From Methanomicrobiales archaeon HGW-Methanomicrobiales-3 (GTDB lineage Archaea > Halobacteriota > Methanomicrobia > Methanomicrobiales > Methanospirillaceae), in assembly GCA_002839605.1 (NCBI GenBank), contig PGYK01000003.1, positions 32,229-96,228 of the forward strand: 64,000 bases of DNA. The letters run 5' to 3'. This document shows, piece after piece, positions 10,186 through 18,072 of the stretch (positions within the stretch are counted from its first letter, which is position 1; each line of letters starts with the position of its first letter). A program made the position numbers and the translations under genes. Under the pieces are notes generated by a model. The model was not told where the DNA came from, searched no databases, and saw nothing but the letters and a program-made list of their open reading frames with translations.

Positions 10186-11217
10186 ATGATCGAAGCATCC
10201 GTGGAACTGGTCATCGCCATCATCGTGATTGCGTTAATCTTTGACTTTACCAACGGGTTCCACGATGCGGCAAACTCGATTGCCACCGTGGTCTCGACAA
10301 AGGTCCTCTCGCCACGGAACGCGGTTCTCATGGCCGCGGCTTTTAACTTTGTTGCGGCATTCGGCTTCGGGGTCGCGGTCGCAAGCACCATCAGCAAGAT
10401 CATCGAGCTCAAGGTCGTCCCGGCCGGGATCATCCCCTACATCATCCTCTCCGCCCTCACCGGGGCCATCACCTGGAACCTGATCACGTGGATCTCGGGG
10501 CTGCCCACCTCCTCGTCCCATGCCCTGATCGGCGGGCTTGCGGGTGCGGGGCTCTCCGCTGCCGGGATGGCGGCCATCAAGTGGACCACGGTCGAGGTTG
10601 TCGCCCTCTTCATGGTCGTCTCGCCCTTGATCGGCCTTGCCTGCGGGTTTCTCTTTATGGCAGTCATCCTGCGGCTCACCCAGCACGCCAACAAGCAGTC
10701 GGCCGAGACCTACTTCAAACGGCTCCAGCTCTGTTCGGCTGCCGCGTACAGTTTCAGCCACGGGACCAACGATGCCCAGAAGACGATGGGGATCATCCTG
10801 CCGCTCCTCTTCTCCATCGGGTATTACGGCGCTAATGCCGACCCGAACCACCTGACGGTGCCGCTGTGGGTGATCCTCGCAGCGTACGGGGCTATCTCTC
10901 TTGGAACCCTCTCGGGCGGCTGGCGGATCGTCAAGACGATGGGGTACAAGATCACCAAGCTGCGTCCGGTGCACGGGTTTGCTGCCGAGACGGCCGGGGC
11001 TTCGACCATCATCGGCGCCTCCCTTCTTGGGATCCCGGTCAGCACCACGCATGTCATCTGCTCTTCCATCATGGGCGTGGGGACGACCATGGGGACGAGC
11101 ACGGTGAAATGGGGGGTTGCCCGGACGATCGCGTGGGCATGGATCCTCACCATTCCCATCAGCGCCCTCATCGGGTTTACCGCGTTTGCGGTGATCCGGG
11201 TGATCATCGGGTACTGA
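10186..11217 (+). CDS. pit: PiT-family inorganic phosphate permease, intact copy
   Basis: The 343-residue membrane protein has the two PiT signature repeats, DFTNGFHDAANSIATVVSTK near the N-terminus and SFSHGTNDAQKTMGI in the second half, about ten hydrophobic helices, and the C-terminal GIPVSTTHVICSSIMGVG. Members move phosphate, often as a metal complex, with H+ or Na+. It is paired with DUF47 copy 2, 31 nt upstream. Since the first permease is frameshifted, this is the copy most likely to be functional. It diverges clearly from the first permease, so the two modules are not a recent duplication. Confidence 0.94.
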   Translation: MIEASVELVIAIIVIALIFDFTNGFHDAANSIATVVSTKVLSPRNAVLMAAAFNFVAAFGFGVAVASTISKIIELKVVPAGIIPYIILSALTGAITWNLITWISGLPTSSSHALIGGLAGAGLSAAGMAAIKWTTVEVVALFMVVSPLIGLACGFLFMAVILRLTQHANKQSAETYFKRLQLCSAAAYSFSHGTNDAQKTMGIILPLLFSIGYYGANADPNHLTVPLWVILAAYGAISLGTLSGGWRIVKTMGYKITKLRPVHGFAAETAGASTIIGASLLGIPVSTTHVICSSIMGVGTTMGTSTVKWGVARTIAWAWILTIPISALIGFTAFAVIRVIIGY

Positions 11218-11449
11218 TCAAATGGTTGCCGGCCGGGGTGGATTCTTTTTTCCCCTGCCGGGTTTTTACCGGCCCGCGATTGCCGTCCGCCTCTGCCGTA
11301 TCGTTGAAACGGTTCATGTCCTGTTTCAATGAGCATGGGCCGGCAGGGTTCTCACCCGTGTGATGAAAACCGGATGATTCGCGGTAGAAACGGGCATGAA
11401 TTGGTAAGGTTCATGCCAGTTTCTTCAGAACACTTTTTTTAGGGAAACA

Positions 11450-11812
11450 TCCATGAACGCCTGTTCCTCCACATTTCCCATGAAAAACGAGTGTTCTTAA
11501 CAACAAATGATGGGGGTTGAGACCCCCATGCCCCCAAGGGGATAACTGCCGCCGCCCCGAAGGGCGCCCCGCGGCGGCCTCAATTCGGTTTATTCCATGG
11601 AAATCGCCCAACTGGGTTCCTCAAAATGAGAATCCTGTATGGAAACCATAAAGGGCACAATCGCATCCGCAGCCCGACCATTGTGCGACGCTCTAGGGCC
11701 TCCCCGCCCCCATAAGGAGCGCAAGGATACGGGCGAGGACGGTTATTTCCCTGGTATTTTCAGACTCCGGGTGTGAACCTCCGTTCCTCCACGTTTCACC
11801 AGAGACAGGGAA
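11450..11812 (+). repeat. Modular intergenic repeat, locus 1 (modules A-B-C)
   Basis: First of six loci built from shared blocks. Module A (11508-11592) has a short hairpin ATGGGGGT/ACCCCCAT-like stem followed by a larger GCCGCCGC...GCGGCGGC stem enclosing CCCGAAGGG. Module B (11651-11745) contains AGCCCGACCATTG, a GCCCCCATAAGGAG-like core and GGATACGGGCGAGGA. Module C (11762-11806) contains GGGTGTGAAC, CCGTTC and GTTTCACCAGAG. Open frames across it are not conserved between copies. No terminal inverted repeats or transposase are seen. Upstream, 11218-11449 holds nothing I can identify. Confidence 0.85.
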
Positions 11813-11977
11813 CCGGCACGTGCTATCGTTCTGCCGCACGACACCCATTCCGCGCGCCATATTCCGGCCGGGCAAAAGTATGCGGTAAAATAAAAGATCG
11901 GCTATCCGGGGATCTTCCGTCGTGAAGTGCGACCAACGAGTATTTAATTGACCATCTCATTGTTTGTAGTAATCACC

Positions 11978-12253
11978 ATGCTCTGCGAACTCAACACCCC
12001 TTTGACCTTACGGATGATGGCACTCGGCCGGCCGCTGTATGAAGCGGAGCGGATCGCGACCATTGTCACGGTCTGGGTGGTGCTGCTCTGTGCGATGATG
12101 GGATATTCCGTCTCCATGGATCGCGTGCCGCAGCCGTTCCGGATCGGAAGGTCCAGTCCGGCGCCGGGCACCGCTGCCGCGGGCATGCGTGGGATTTTCC
12201 CGGCCATTGCCGGGACCGCGGGCATACGGGCCCGTACTCTTCTGACCCGATAG
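11978..12253 (+). CDS. Hypothetical small membrane protein
   Basis: Possible 91-residue protein. A TATA-like box (GTATTTAATTG, 11939-11949) lies about 28 bp ahead of the ATG at 11978, suiting a leaderless transcript. The N-terminus (MLCELNTPLTLRMMALGR) is followed by one predicted transmembrane helix (ATIVTVWVVLLCAMMGYSV, about residues 29-47) and a basic, low-complexity tail. An overlapping open frame exists on the other strand but lacks comparable features. The family is not recognised. It lies at the left edge of the accessory region; 12254-12390 after it holds no gene I can support. Confidence 0.4.
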   Translation: MLCELNTPLTLRMMALGRPLYEAERIATIVTVWVVLLCAMMGYSVSMDRVPQPFRIGRSSPAPGTAAAGMRGIFPAIAGTAGIRARTLLTR

Positions 12254-12390
12254 GTGCCGGGCGGGACCGGCGGTATCTGCTTTTTGTTAAGCGGATGCTG
12301 TACGACCGGGGCCCGGCAGTATCGCGAGTGTACGAGCGGAGCGGATGCTTCTGCCGGTAACGCGAGAGGAACAGGATTAAAACAAAAGAA

Positions 12391-12771
12391 GTGATGCCTA
12401 TACCACCAGAAAAACATAGCCGGGATGCACAATGCCCGGCAGGAACAAAGAAGACGGTACCGGACGTGACAAAACCCGATTCGGGCAGACCTGCCCGCGA
12501 AGTTGATCGCGTCACGGCACTGCGTGGGCCGGAGCTTCCGGCACCACGGATGACCGAAAAGATCCGGAGAAAACTCTCAGAACGGCTCTTTATCCAGGAC
12601 TCGGACCTGCCGTACGCGGAACTTGAGGAGTCGCTGCGAAAGATGGTTCTTGCGGTTGCCGAGCGGCAGGACCGGCTCGCGGAGGGACTGCTCATCAAGC
12701 TCAACGATATCGAGTACCGGCTTGATGACCTGGAATGTGGCCGGCACCCGGACGATGCGGGGGGATCGTGA
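12391..12771 (+). CDS. Hypothetical coiled-coil protein
   Basis: A 126-residue protein whose start is GTG 12391 or the ATG next to it at 12394. The first 50 residues are polar and Pro-rich; residues about 55-115 are strongly helical and charged (IRRKLSERLFIQ, LEESLRKMVLAVAERQDRLA, KLNDIEYRLDDLE), so a coiled coil is likely. No family is recognised. Its TGA overlaps the ATG of the next gene by one base, which indicates a small operon with the two following unknown genes, possibly remnants of an integrated element. Confidence 0.55.
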   Translation: MMPIPPEKHSRDAQCPAGTKKTVPDVTKPDSGRPAREVDRVTALRGPELPAPRMTEKIRRKLSERLFIQDSDLPYAELEESLRKMVLAVAERQDRLAEGLLIKLNDIEYRLDDLECGRHPDDAGGS

Positions 12772-13007
12772 TGCCCCGGCGCCCGACCGAACATGACGGC
12801 AATGTGCCGCTCTGGCTCATCCCGGCCGTGATCCTCCAGTGGATCAAACGAGTCGGCGAGGATCTCGAATGGGTCCGGATCCGCCGGACCGCCCACCACT
12901 ACTACACGGTGAGCGTCCGGATCCGGTCCGTGAAGCGCGAGTTCAGCCAACGGGCCGCGGCGGCCATCGCCCGCCCGGCGGTTTTACCGGGAGGGAATGC
13001 CGTATGA
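12771..13007 (+). CDS. Hypothetical protein, 78 residues
   Basis: A small basic protein starting at the ATG that overlaps the upstream stop (TGATG). It has one hydrophobic stretch (VPLWLIPAVILQWI) and an Arg-rich second half (RIRRTAHHYY, VSVRIRSVKREFSQRAAAAIAR). No known family is recognised. Tight coupling to both neighbours is the main support for it being real. Confidence 0.5.
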   Translation: MPRRPTEHDGNVPLWLIPAVILQWIKRVGEDLEWVRIRRTAHHYYTVSVRIRSVKREFSQRAAAAIARPAVLPGGNAV

Positions 13008-13047
13008 GCGGGAGAGGAACTGCTGCAGGCCGAAGGGCAGGTGCTGC

Positions 13048-13455
13048 ATGAGAAAGGGCAGGCCGCCGCATGTCACGCTGAGGAGAGCAGAAGCCATTGC
13101 ACGGAAACGCGGGGATGTTATCCCCGTCCCGGGCGGCCGGTGCGATGCCTTCGACCTCATCATCTGCGAAGAGTTCCGCACGGTCTTTGTCCGCGTCCGC
13201 TGTACCCTCAGCCGGTTCACGTGGCCGCTCGAGGTCCTGCAGCAGTACCGGCACGACATTGCCCGGGTCTGCCGGCTCCCGCTGACCGCGGTTGTCGCCC
13301 GGGAGTTCTGGCTCCGGATGCCGGACGGGAGGTGGCAGTTCTTCCTGGTCCGGTGCGATGGTATCACCGAGATCGGCCCGGATGGGAAGTACTGGCCAAA
13401 AGCGGAGCTGCCGGTGGAGGCGGGAGTGAGACCGGAGGAGAGGGAAGGAGAATGA
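13048..13455 (+). CDS. Hypothetical protein, weak resemblance to a PD-(D/E)XK resolvase-like fold
   Basis: About 135 residues if started at ATG 13048 (MRKGRPPHVTLRRAEAIARK); the frame is open to 12997, but the extra residues look non-native. The order of elements, a basic helix, VIPVPGG, CDAFDLII, then RTVFVRVRC, resembles the start of Hjc-like or archaeal endonuclease folds, with the Asp of the motif present but the expected E-x-K replaced by V-R-V. It could therefore be a degenerate nuclease-fold protein or something unrelated. It ends with an acidic tail. It is the last gene of the three-gene cluster, followed at 13465-13473 by a T-rich run that could terminate transcription. Confidence 0.5.
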   Translation: MRKGRPPHVTLRRAEAIARKRGDVIPVPGGRCDAFDLIICEEFRTVFVRVRCTLSRFTWPLEVLQQYRHDIARVCRLPLTAVVAREFWLRMPDGRWQFFLVRCDGITEIGPDGKYWPKAELPVEAGVRPEEREGE

Positions 13456-13557
13456 TGGAGGAAACTAATTTTTTTGGGCCTCCCCGCTCTTTTCATGAGA
13501 TGCTGACCATTCTATCAGCTTTTCTTGGGGGGTGTCTGCCGGAACAAGGCGTCCCGA

Positions 13558-13968
13558 TCAGATCATACCAATGAGATCCCGTGTTGTGCAGACATGGAGG
13601 AGATCCTGTTTTCGGAAGTGCCGGTCCTCGGTCCAGATATGATCGATGCCGAGCGCAATCCCGACTGCCAGGAACGGGGCATCGTTTTCATCAACCGGTT
13701 TCATGATCTCTATTGCGTGCTGGTACTCCGATTCAAAGTCTTCGAACGGAACAAGAACGACCTGGTCGAGCAGGGTGTGCATGAGCAGATCGAAGTCGTG
13801 TTCCGTGATCTTTGCCTTTTTCATGAGATACGGCCGGTGTTTGAAGAGTTCGATCCCGATATAATCGGGCGCAAAAAAAAGAAAAGAGCGGTGCAGGATA
13901 ATTTTTCGCGACGTGGAATCTTTTAAGAGACCTGCCATAATCCGGTTTGTATCAATGACAAGTCTCAT
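13558..13968 (-). CDS. vapC: PIN-domain toxin (VapC-like)
   Basis: The 136-residue protein begins MRLVIDTNRIMAGLL, the first catalytic-Asp motif of PIN ribonucleases, and continues with conserved acidic positions (FEDFESEYQHAIEIM, PVDENDAPFLAVGIALG) and IWTEDRHF near the C-terminus. This fits the metal-dependent RNase fold of VapC toxins. The gene follows a small ribbon-helix-helix-type gene by 16 nt on the same strand, a typical antitoxin-toxin order. The predicted action is cleavage of RNA when free of antitoxin. Confidence 0.8.
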   Translation of the reverse strand: MRLVIDTNRIMAGLLKDSTSRKIILHRSFLFFAPDYIGIELFKHRPYLMKKAKITEHDFDLLMHTLLDQVVLVPFEDFESEYQHAIEIMKPVDENDAPFLAVGIALGIDHIWTEDRHFRKQDLLHVCTTRDLIGMI

Positions 13969-13984
13969 GGTTTCCAGCCTCTGT

Positions 13985-14230
13985 TCACCTGCGGGTTTTT
14001 TTCAATGCTTTCTGCTTGTAATGCTCCTGGACTCCTTCCTTTACCTTGTAGTCGAGTGCCATGATATCCTCTTCCGCAACCGTACTGTGCTGCGTCATGG
14101 TATCGAGCATTGCAAGTTTTTTTGCGTAATCCTCGATCGCCCGCCGCGCAATCTCGCTCCACCGCACTTCGCTGTGCGCCTTGACAATCCGGTGAACATC
14201 CTCCGGGAGGGACAGGGTCATGTTCGGCAT
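13985..14230 (-). CDS. vapB: Antitoxin (VapB-like, ribbon-helix-helix)
   Basis: The 81-residue protein starts MPNMTLSLPEDVHRIVKAH, a classic RHH strand-helix DNA-binding start, with SEIARRAIEDYAKKLAMLD as the second helix and a basic C-terminal tail that would wrap the toxin. It lies 16 nt upstream of the PIN toxin. A 7+2+7-nt palindrome overlaps its promoter, as expected for autoregulated toxin-antitoxin pairs. Confidence 0.8.
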   Translation of the reverse strand: MPNMTLSLPEDVHRIVKAHSEVRWSEIARRAIEDYAKKLAMLDTMTQHSTVAEEDIMALDYKVKEGVQEHYKQKALKKTRR

Positions 14231-14248
14231 CGTATCACCACACAGGAT

Positions 14249-14270
14249 TATGTGAGTTCACATATTTAAC
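14249..14270 (-). promoter_or_regulatory. Promoter and operator of the vapBC pair
   Basis: On the minus strand a TATA-like TTAAATATG (plus 14261-14269) lies about 30-40 bp before the antitoxin ATG (14230). Overlapping it, 14249-14264 is a palindrome with perfect 7-nt arms TATGTGA/TCACATA and a 2-nt centre. The position and symmetry suit binding by the RHH antitoxin. Confidence 0.55.
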
Positions 14271-14337
14271 AGGATTCCGGAACCGCGTAAAAAGACCGAT
14301 TCGATCTGAACTGTTCGGAATTTCCGGATGGTTGCTT

Positions 14338-14577
14338 CACAGGCGGGTTCCACGGGGGATAATCGATTTGTTGACATCAACAAAATGATCTGAAGTCGCG
14401 TGGTTTGACGTTTCGCACGATTTTTTGGCTTTTTTTTTGAACACCTGAAAAATTCCGCCATTCAGAATACCCGAGAAGTACCTGCAGATCACGGGCAAAC
14501 CAGAATTCCACGCCATCCTGTTCATGGACATAATCCTCGAAGTTTTTATGGAGGCGGCTGACCTGGTCGTGCTTCAT
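14338..14577 (-). pseudogene. dinD: Broken N-terminal fragment of DinD-like protein
   Basis: From ATG 14577 the minus strand reads MKHDQVSRLHKNFEDYVHEQ and then FWFARDLQVLLGYSEWRNF, the hallmark start of DinD (DNA-damage-inducible protein D, BRO-N-like fold). Near 14440 the frame is lost, and homologous sequence resumes in another frame as KKSCETSNHATSDHFVDVNK before a stop at 14337. The remaining two thirds of the family's usual length (about 270-300 residues) is absent; the 350-bp repeats begin about 150 bp beyond the 5' end. It is a decayed remnant, evidence of turnover in this region. Confidence 0.75.
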
Positions 14578-14724
14578 GGTACTCGTATATCTGATTCCGG
14601 ACTGGTGACCAATTAAGATATGCGCTGTGTGGAGTGAAACTGTGCCAGGTGCGGGATATATTGGGGGCACCCGGGAGGCGACTGGCGGGAGTCACGCTTC
14701 TCCCGAAGAGACACTCCCGGAAAG

Positions 14725-15711
14725 GGTATCTCCCACTATCCGATCCGGGCTCGCAGCGGGCTCCGTTTACCCCCTTTTCCCTCCGCCCGGATCAATTTCA
14801 TGCAAATTAGGGGGTATTCCGTACATGGGTTTTGCATCCGGGGCGACTCCTTCGTTTCCCGGCGATTCTGACGGTTTTAAAAGGCCGTGTAAAACGAAAA
14901 TAGAGCTGAAATACTCATCGAAAGTCAGGGTCGCATGGGGTACAGGAGGACCGGATGAACCGGGAGGGGGTGGATGCTTCTCCGGCAGATCCGGCATTTC
15001 ATTCCTTTTTCCCCCTCATAAAGAATCTCCCAAAAAAGAGTCTCTCCCAGGGTCGGATCCGGGCCCGTACAGGGCTCCGTTTGACCACTTTTGCCTCCGC
15101 CCGGATCATTTCCGTGCAAATTAGGGGGTATTCCGTACAGGGGTTTTGTATCCGGGGCGGTTCCTTCGTTTCCCGGCGATTCCGGTTGATTTGCGAGGCC
15201 GTGTAAAACGAAAATAGAGCTGAAATACTCATCGAAAGTCAGGGTGGGGCGGGCAATCGGAGGTAGGCCGGGAACCAGGTGGCCGGAGGGGCGTTGTGGG
15301 GGTTTTCCGGATCCGGGGGTCACGACGGGGAATGAACACCGGGGAAGGGGGTCTTTGAGATGAGGGGGGTGCTGGAATATTTTTTCCGGATTCATCCTCC
15401 CAAAAAAGGGTCTCTCCCAGGGTCGGATCTGGGCCCGTACAGGGCTCCGTTTGACCTCTTTTGCCACCGCCCGGATCATTTCCATGCAAAAGGGGGGGTA
15501 TTCCGTACATGGGTTTTGGATCCGGGGCATATCCTTCGTTTCCCGGCGATTCCGGCCTGTTTGCAGTGCCGTGTAAAACGAAAATAGAGCTATAATACGT
15601 GGCAAAAGTCAGGGTGGGGCGGGCAATCGGAGGTATGCCGGGAACCAGGCGGCCGGAGGGGCGTTGTGGGGGTTTTCCGGATCCGGGGGCTACGACGGGG
15701 AGTGAACACCA
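14725..15711 (+). repeat. Three tandem copies of a roughly 310-370 bp GC-rich repeat
   Basis: Units start near 14725, 15027 and 15396; the anchor GGGCTCCGTT recurs at 14758, 15072 and 15442, giving periods of 314 and 370. Shared blocks in order are TCTCCCAGGGTCGGATC, GGGCTCCGTTTGACC, a CGCCCGGATCATTTC-like block, GGGGGTATTCCGTACA, CGTTTCCCGGCGATTC, CCGTGTAAAACGAAAATAG and AAAGTCAGGGT. Units 2 and 3 also share a 3' block (GGCGGGCAATCGGAGG to GGGGTTTTCCGGATCC). Several frames stay open because of GC content, none convincingly coding. No gene is seen in this stretch. Confidence 0.85.
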
Positions 15712-15725
15712 GGATCGCTGCCGGG

Positions 15726-15888
15726 AGTTCTTCACCGCAAATCATCGACAAACGCGTGGCAGCCCGGGCACCACCAGCCGACCGGCACCGGGTGCATCTT
15801 CCCGGACGGTCCGCGGGTCCGGACATACGCCCGGTACAGGTGCTGGCGCCGGTTCGGGCCGGTTGGTGTGCGGCAGCCGTTCGGGCAG
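15726..15888 (+). repeat. Direct repeat DR1, left of the caspase-like gene
   Basis: About 163 bp matching 17786-17948 in the same orientation with scattered substitutions. Common runs include AAACGCGTGGCAGCCCGGGC, CCGACCGGCACCGGGTGCAT and GGTCCGCGGGTCCGGAC. Read on the minus strand, this copy encodes the end of a possible small zinc-ribbon protein. Confidence 0.85.
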
Positions 15889-15926
15889 GAGGGAGGATGG
15901 GGGGATTGATGTGGGGGCGGGCGCAC
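15732..15926 (-). CDS. Possible small zinc-ribbon protein
   Basis: A minus-strand frame of about 64 codons starting at GTG 15926. The C-terminal 50 residues look protein-like: CPNGCRTPTGPNRRQHLYRA, then VRTRGP, then MHPVPVGWWCPGCHAFVDDL. Two Cys pairs (CPNGC and CPGC) could bind zinc. The second copy, at 17.8 kb, keeps the frame of the last 45 residues but has lost the first Cys pair and any in-frame ATG, so it is a relic. Retention of the same frame in both copies favours past coding; expression is uncertain. Confidence 0.4.
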   Translation of the reverse strand: MRPPPHQSPHPPSCPNGCRTPTGPNRRQHLYRAYVRTRGPSGKMHPVPVGWWCPGCHAFVDDLR

Positions 15927-15987
15927 CCGGTGAGATTATATCCTATCCCCGCTGACACCCGGGTATGCAGATTCCGGGTGAGCGCTT

Positions 15988-17724
15988 TTGAATGGATTGC
16001 CATCAACCAATATCGTGTACCTCTTCTCCGTCATGCACAAACTGGTGGGGGGCCAGGAGATCATCGGGGAACTCCGGGACTTTTTCCTTGCAAAAGGGTA
16101 CGAACCGGGCCGGATCGTGTCAAACGCCGATGCAACAATCGAAGACCTCAAAGCAATCCCGCATAACTGCTCGGTCTTCTTCTTCAACTCGCACTCCTCG
16201 TACCGTTTTGGGACTGACCGTACGGTCCCCCTCTTTGCCTGCCTCATGACCGCAACACCGGTGAACGAAGAGACAGAAGAGCGGTATGCCGGCGATATCC
16301 GGGCCGGCCTTGTCACGACCTTTTCGGACGACACGGAGGGTTTCGGGGAGCGGTACTGGATTACGGAGAAGTTCATCCGGAAGTACTGGCGGTTTCCGGA
16401 CAACAGCCTTGTCTTCCTCCACGCCTGCATGTCGTTTAACGAACCCCTGAACACCATCCTGCTCTCTCCCGTGACCTCCGATGAAGAGACCACGGGCTGC
16501 GGGGCCGGCGTATTCTGCGGCTGGAGCTGGGGCGCCACCGGGGACCTTGCGCCACGGTACCTTTTCGACCGCCTGCTGGGCGCAAACCTTATCCGGGAGG
16601 AGACGCGGCGGGAAGATCCACCCCAGCGGCCCTTTGACATCGATGCCGTATGGGAGGACATGGCCGTGCCCGGCCGCAACCTGATCGACGACTATGATGC
16701 GCACACGAAGCATGCAACGAAACTGGAGTACGGCCGGCGGCCCGGTTGCACGCTCGGCCTGCTTGCCCCAAGCATTGAGCATGCGACATTTGATGAGCAG
16801 GAGAAGATCGTAACGCTGACCGGCGCCTTTGGCACCGGAACACCGAAGGTCCGGGTCTTTGTCAAAGAGACGCCGGGCGGTTTCATCTCTGAGGGAGACA
16901 CGGAGCTCATTGCCGGACCCGGTGACAGCCCGCAGGAGCTCACCTGTATGGGGATGCCGGAGAGGGGGCGGGGTTCAGCAGGGTACCTGGTCGCCGCGGC
17001 CGATTACGGCAGCGGATCCCTTGTCATGAGCAATGCCGTGCCCGTGACTTCCTGGCGCGGGACGTTCACGTTCACCCTGCGCCTGCCGGACCAGGATGCA
17101 GACAGTCCCGGGATCGGGCAGGTCACGACCCCCGTCTTCCTTCGCGGCGACATTCACCGGCCCCGGAAAAAGCCGGGAGTGGCGCCCTATCCACGCCCCT
17201 GTACTTTCTGCACGGTCCTTGACCCGGAGACGACCGGGCAGTATACGAGCGGCGGGGACTATACGTCCCAGAAGAACGGCTATTCCTGTCACTGGCACGG
17301 GTCCGGCTCCATGCCGCATGACGGCGAACAGGTCATCGGGGTCTGGGGATGGCACCGGTTCCCGATGGGGCCGTTGCAGCCGAAACTCTTTGTTGACATC
17401 CTGACCCGCGAGAACCAGGTCCTGGTTGACATCAGGGACGAGAAGGGGAAACTTATCGGGGAGAACCTGGTCTTCCCGGTCAATGTCCTGTACCTGGCCA
17501 ATGAAGTGAACAGGCTGCCGTTCATCTTCGACTTCCTCAACGGCTCCCTGACCTGGGCCGAGGCGGACGGGAAGTACGAACGGTCGTATGATATCCCGGG
17601 CAACTGCATCGAGGCGCCGGTGTACTGCGGTGATTTTCCGGATGCGGAGAAAATTGTCATCGGCCGACTCCGGTGGGAGACGCTGAAGGCCGAATTCATC
17701 CCGGATAAAGATACAGAGTCCTGA
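15988..17724 (+). CDS. Putative caspase-fold (CHAT/gingipain-like) protein, 578 residues
   Basis: A large soluble protein with no signal peptide. The start is TTG 15988 if the first strand (NIVYLFSV) belongs to the fold; ATG 16033 is the alternative. The N-terminal 200 residues have the layout of a caspase-like hydrolase: a helix, then the strand SVFFFNSHS with His69, then LVFLHACMSF with Cys147, then GAGVFCGWSWGATGD and a helix, as seen after the Cys in CHAT, C25 and C13 proteases. Residues about 270-390 look beta-rich; the C-terminal part has a cluster of Cys and His (CTFCTVL, SCHWHGSG). Whole-protein similarity is not recognised. It stands alone between direct repeats DR1 and DR2. If catalytic, it would cleave protein substrates in the cytoplasm. 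Confidence 0.7.
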   Translation: MNGLPSTNIVYLFSVMHKLVGGQEIIGELRDFFLAKGYEPGRIVSNADATIEDLKAIPHNCSVFFFNSHSSYRFGTDRTVPLFACLMTATPVNEETEERYAGDIRAGLVTTFSDDTEGFGERYWITEKFIRKYWRFPDNSLVFLHACMSFNEPLNTILLSPVTSDEETTGCGAGVFCGWSWGATGDLAPRYLFDRLLGANLIREETRREDPPQRPFDIDAVWEDMAVPGRNLIDDYDAHTKHATKLEYGRRPGCTLGLLAPSIEHATFDEQEKIVTLTGAFGTGTPKVRVFVKETPGGFISEGDTELIAGPGDSPQELTCMGMPERGRGSAGYLVAAADYGSGSLVMSNAVPVTSWRGTFTFTLRLPDQDADSPGIGQVTTPVFLRGDIHRPRKKPGVAPYPRPCTFCTVLDPETTGQYTSGGDYTSQKNGYSCHWHGSGSMPHDGEQVIGVWGWHRFPMGPLQPKLFVDILTRENQVLVDIRDEKGKLIGENLVFPVNVLYLANEVNRLPFIFDFLNGSLTWAEADGKYERSYDIPGNCIEAPVYCGDFPDAEKIVIGRLRWETLKAEFIPDKDTES

Positions 17725-17785
17725 GGGCCGGACACCGGCGGCAATGAGGACGTGATCTGCCAGGGCCCCGTCATCCCGGGCCGGC

Positions 17786-17948
17786 AGTTCTTCACCGCAG
17801 CTCATCAACAAACGCGTGGCAGCCCGGGCACGACCGGCCGACCGGCACCGGGTGCATCCTGCCGGCCGGTCCGCGGGTCCGGACGTACGCCCGGTACAGG
17901 TGCTGGGGCCGGTTCGTGCCGGTTGGTGTGCGGTGGCCGTTGGAGCTG
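17786..17948 (+). repeat. Direct repeat DR2, right of the caspase-like gene
   Basis: Second copy of the 163-bp repeat, same orientation as DR1, about 60 bp after the stop of the caspase-like gene. On the minus strand it holds a decayed version of the small zinc-ribbon frame (CPGCHAFVDEL then stop at 17792), with the upstream Cys pair lost. Confidence 0.85.
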
Positions 17949-18010
17949 GGGGACTTGTGGGCATTCGATGAGAGGTGTGGCCGGGTGGGGGCGCATCTGA
18001 TATGTGGGTG

Positions 18011-18048
18011 TGACGCTCAACGGGGCTCCGCCCCTCGCCGCGTGGGCT
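18011..18048 (+). repeat. Left 38-bp inverted repeat of a 2.2 kb cassette
   Basis: The sequence beginning TGACGCTCAACGGGGCTCCG is the reverse complement of 20158-20195 with 36 of 38 positions matching. Itself it contains a GGGGC...GCCCC stem. Together the pair exactly encloses the GIY-YIG, AbrB-like and TIM-barrel genes. Confidence 0.9.
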
Positions 18049-18072
18049 TCCCCATGAGTAAAAAAAGATATC

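Noticed and set aside
14925..15605. 226-codon minus-strand frame across the tandem repeats
   Set aside because: Each unit is open in several frames; unit boundaries shift the frame and no domain is seen, so I treat it as repeat DNA.
16975..17964. 329-codon minus-strand frame over the end of the caspase-like gene and DR2
   Set aside because: It has no domain features, overlaps a well-supported gene, and is in the wrong frame for the zinc-ribbon relic.
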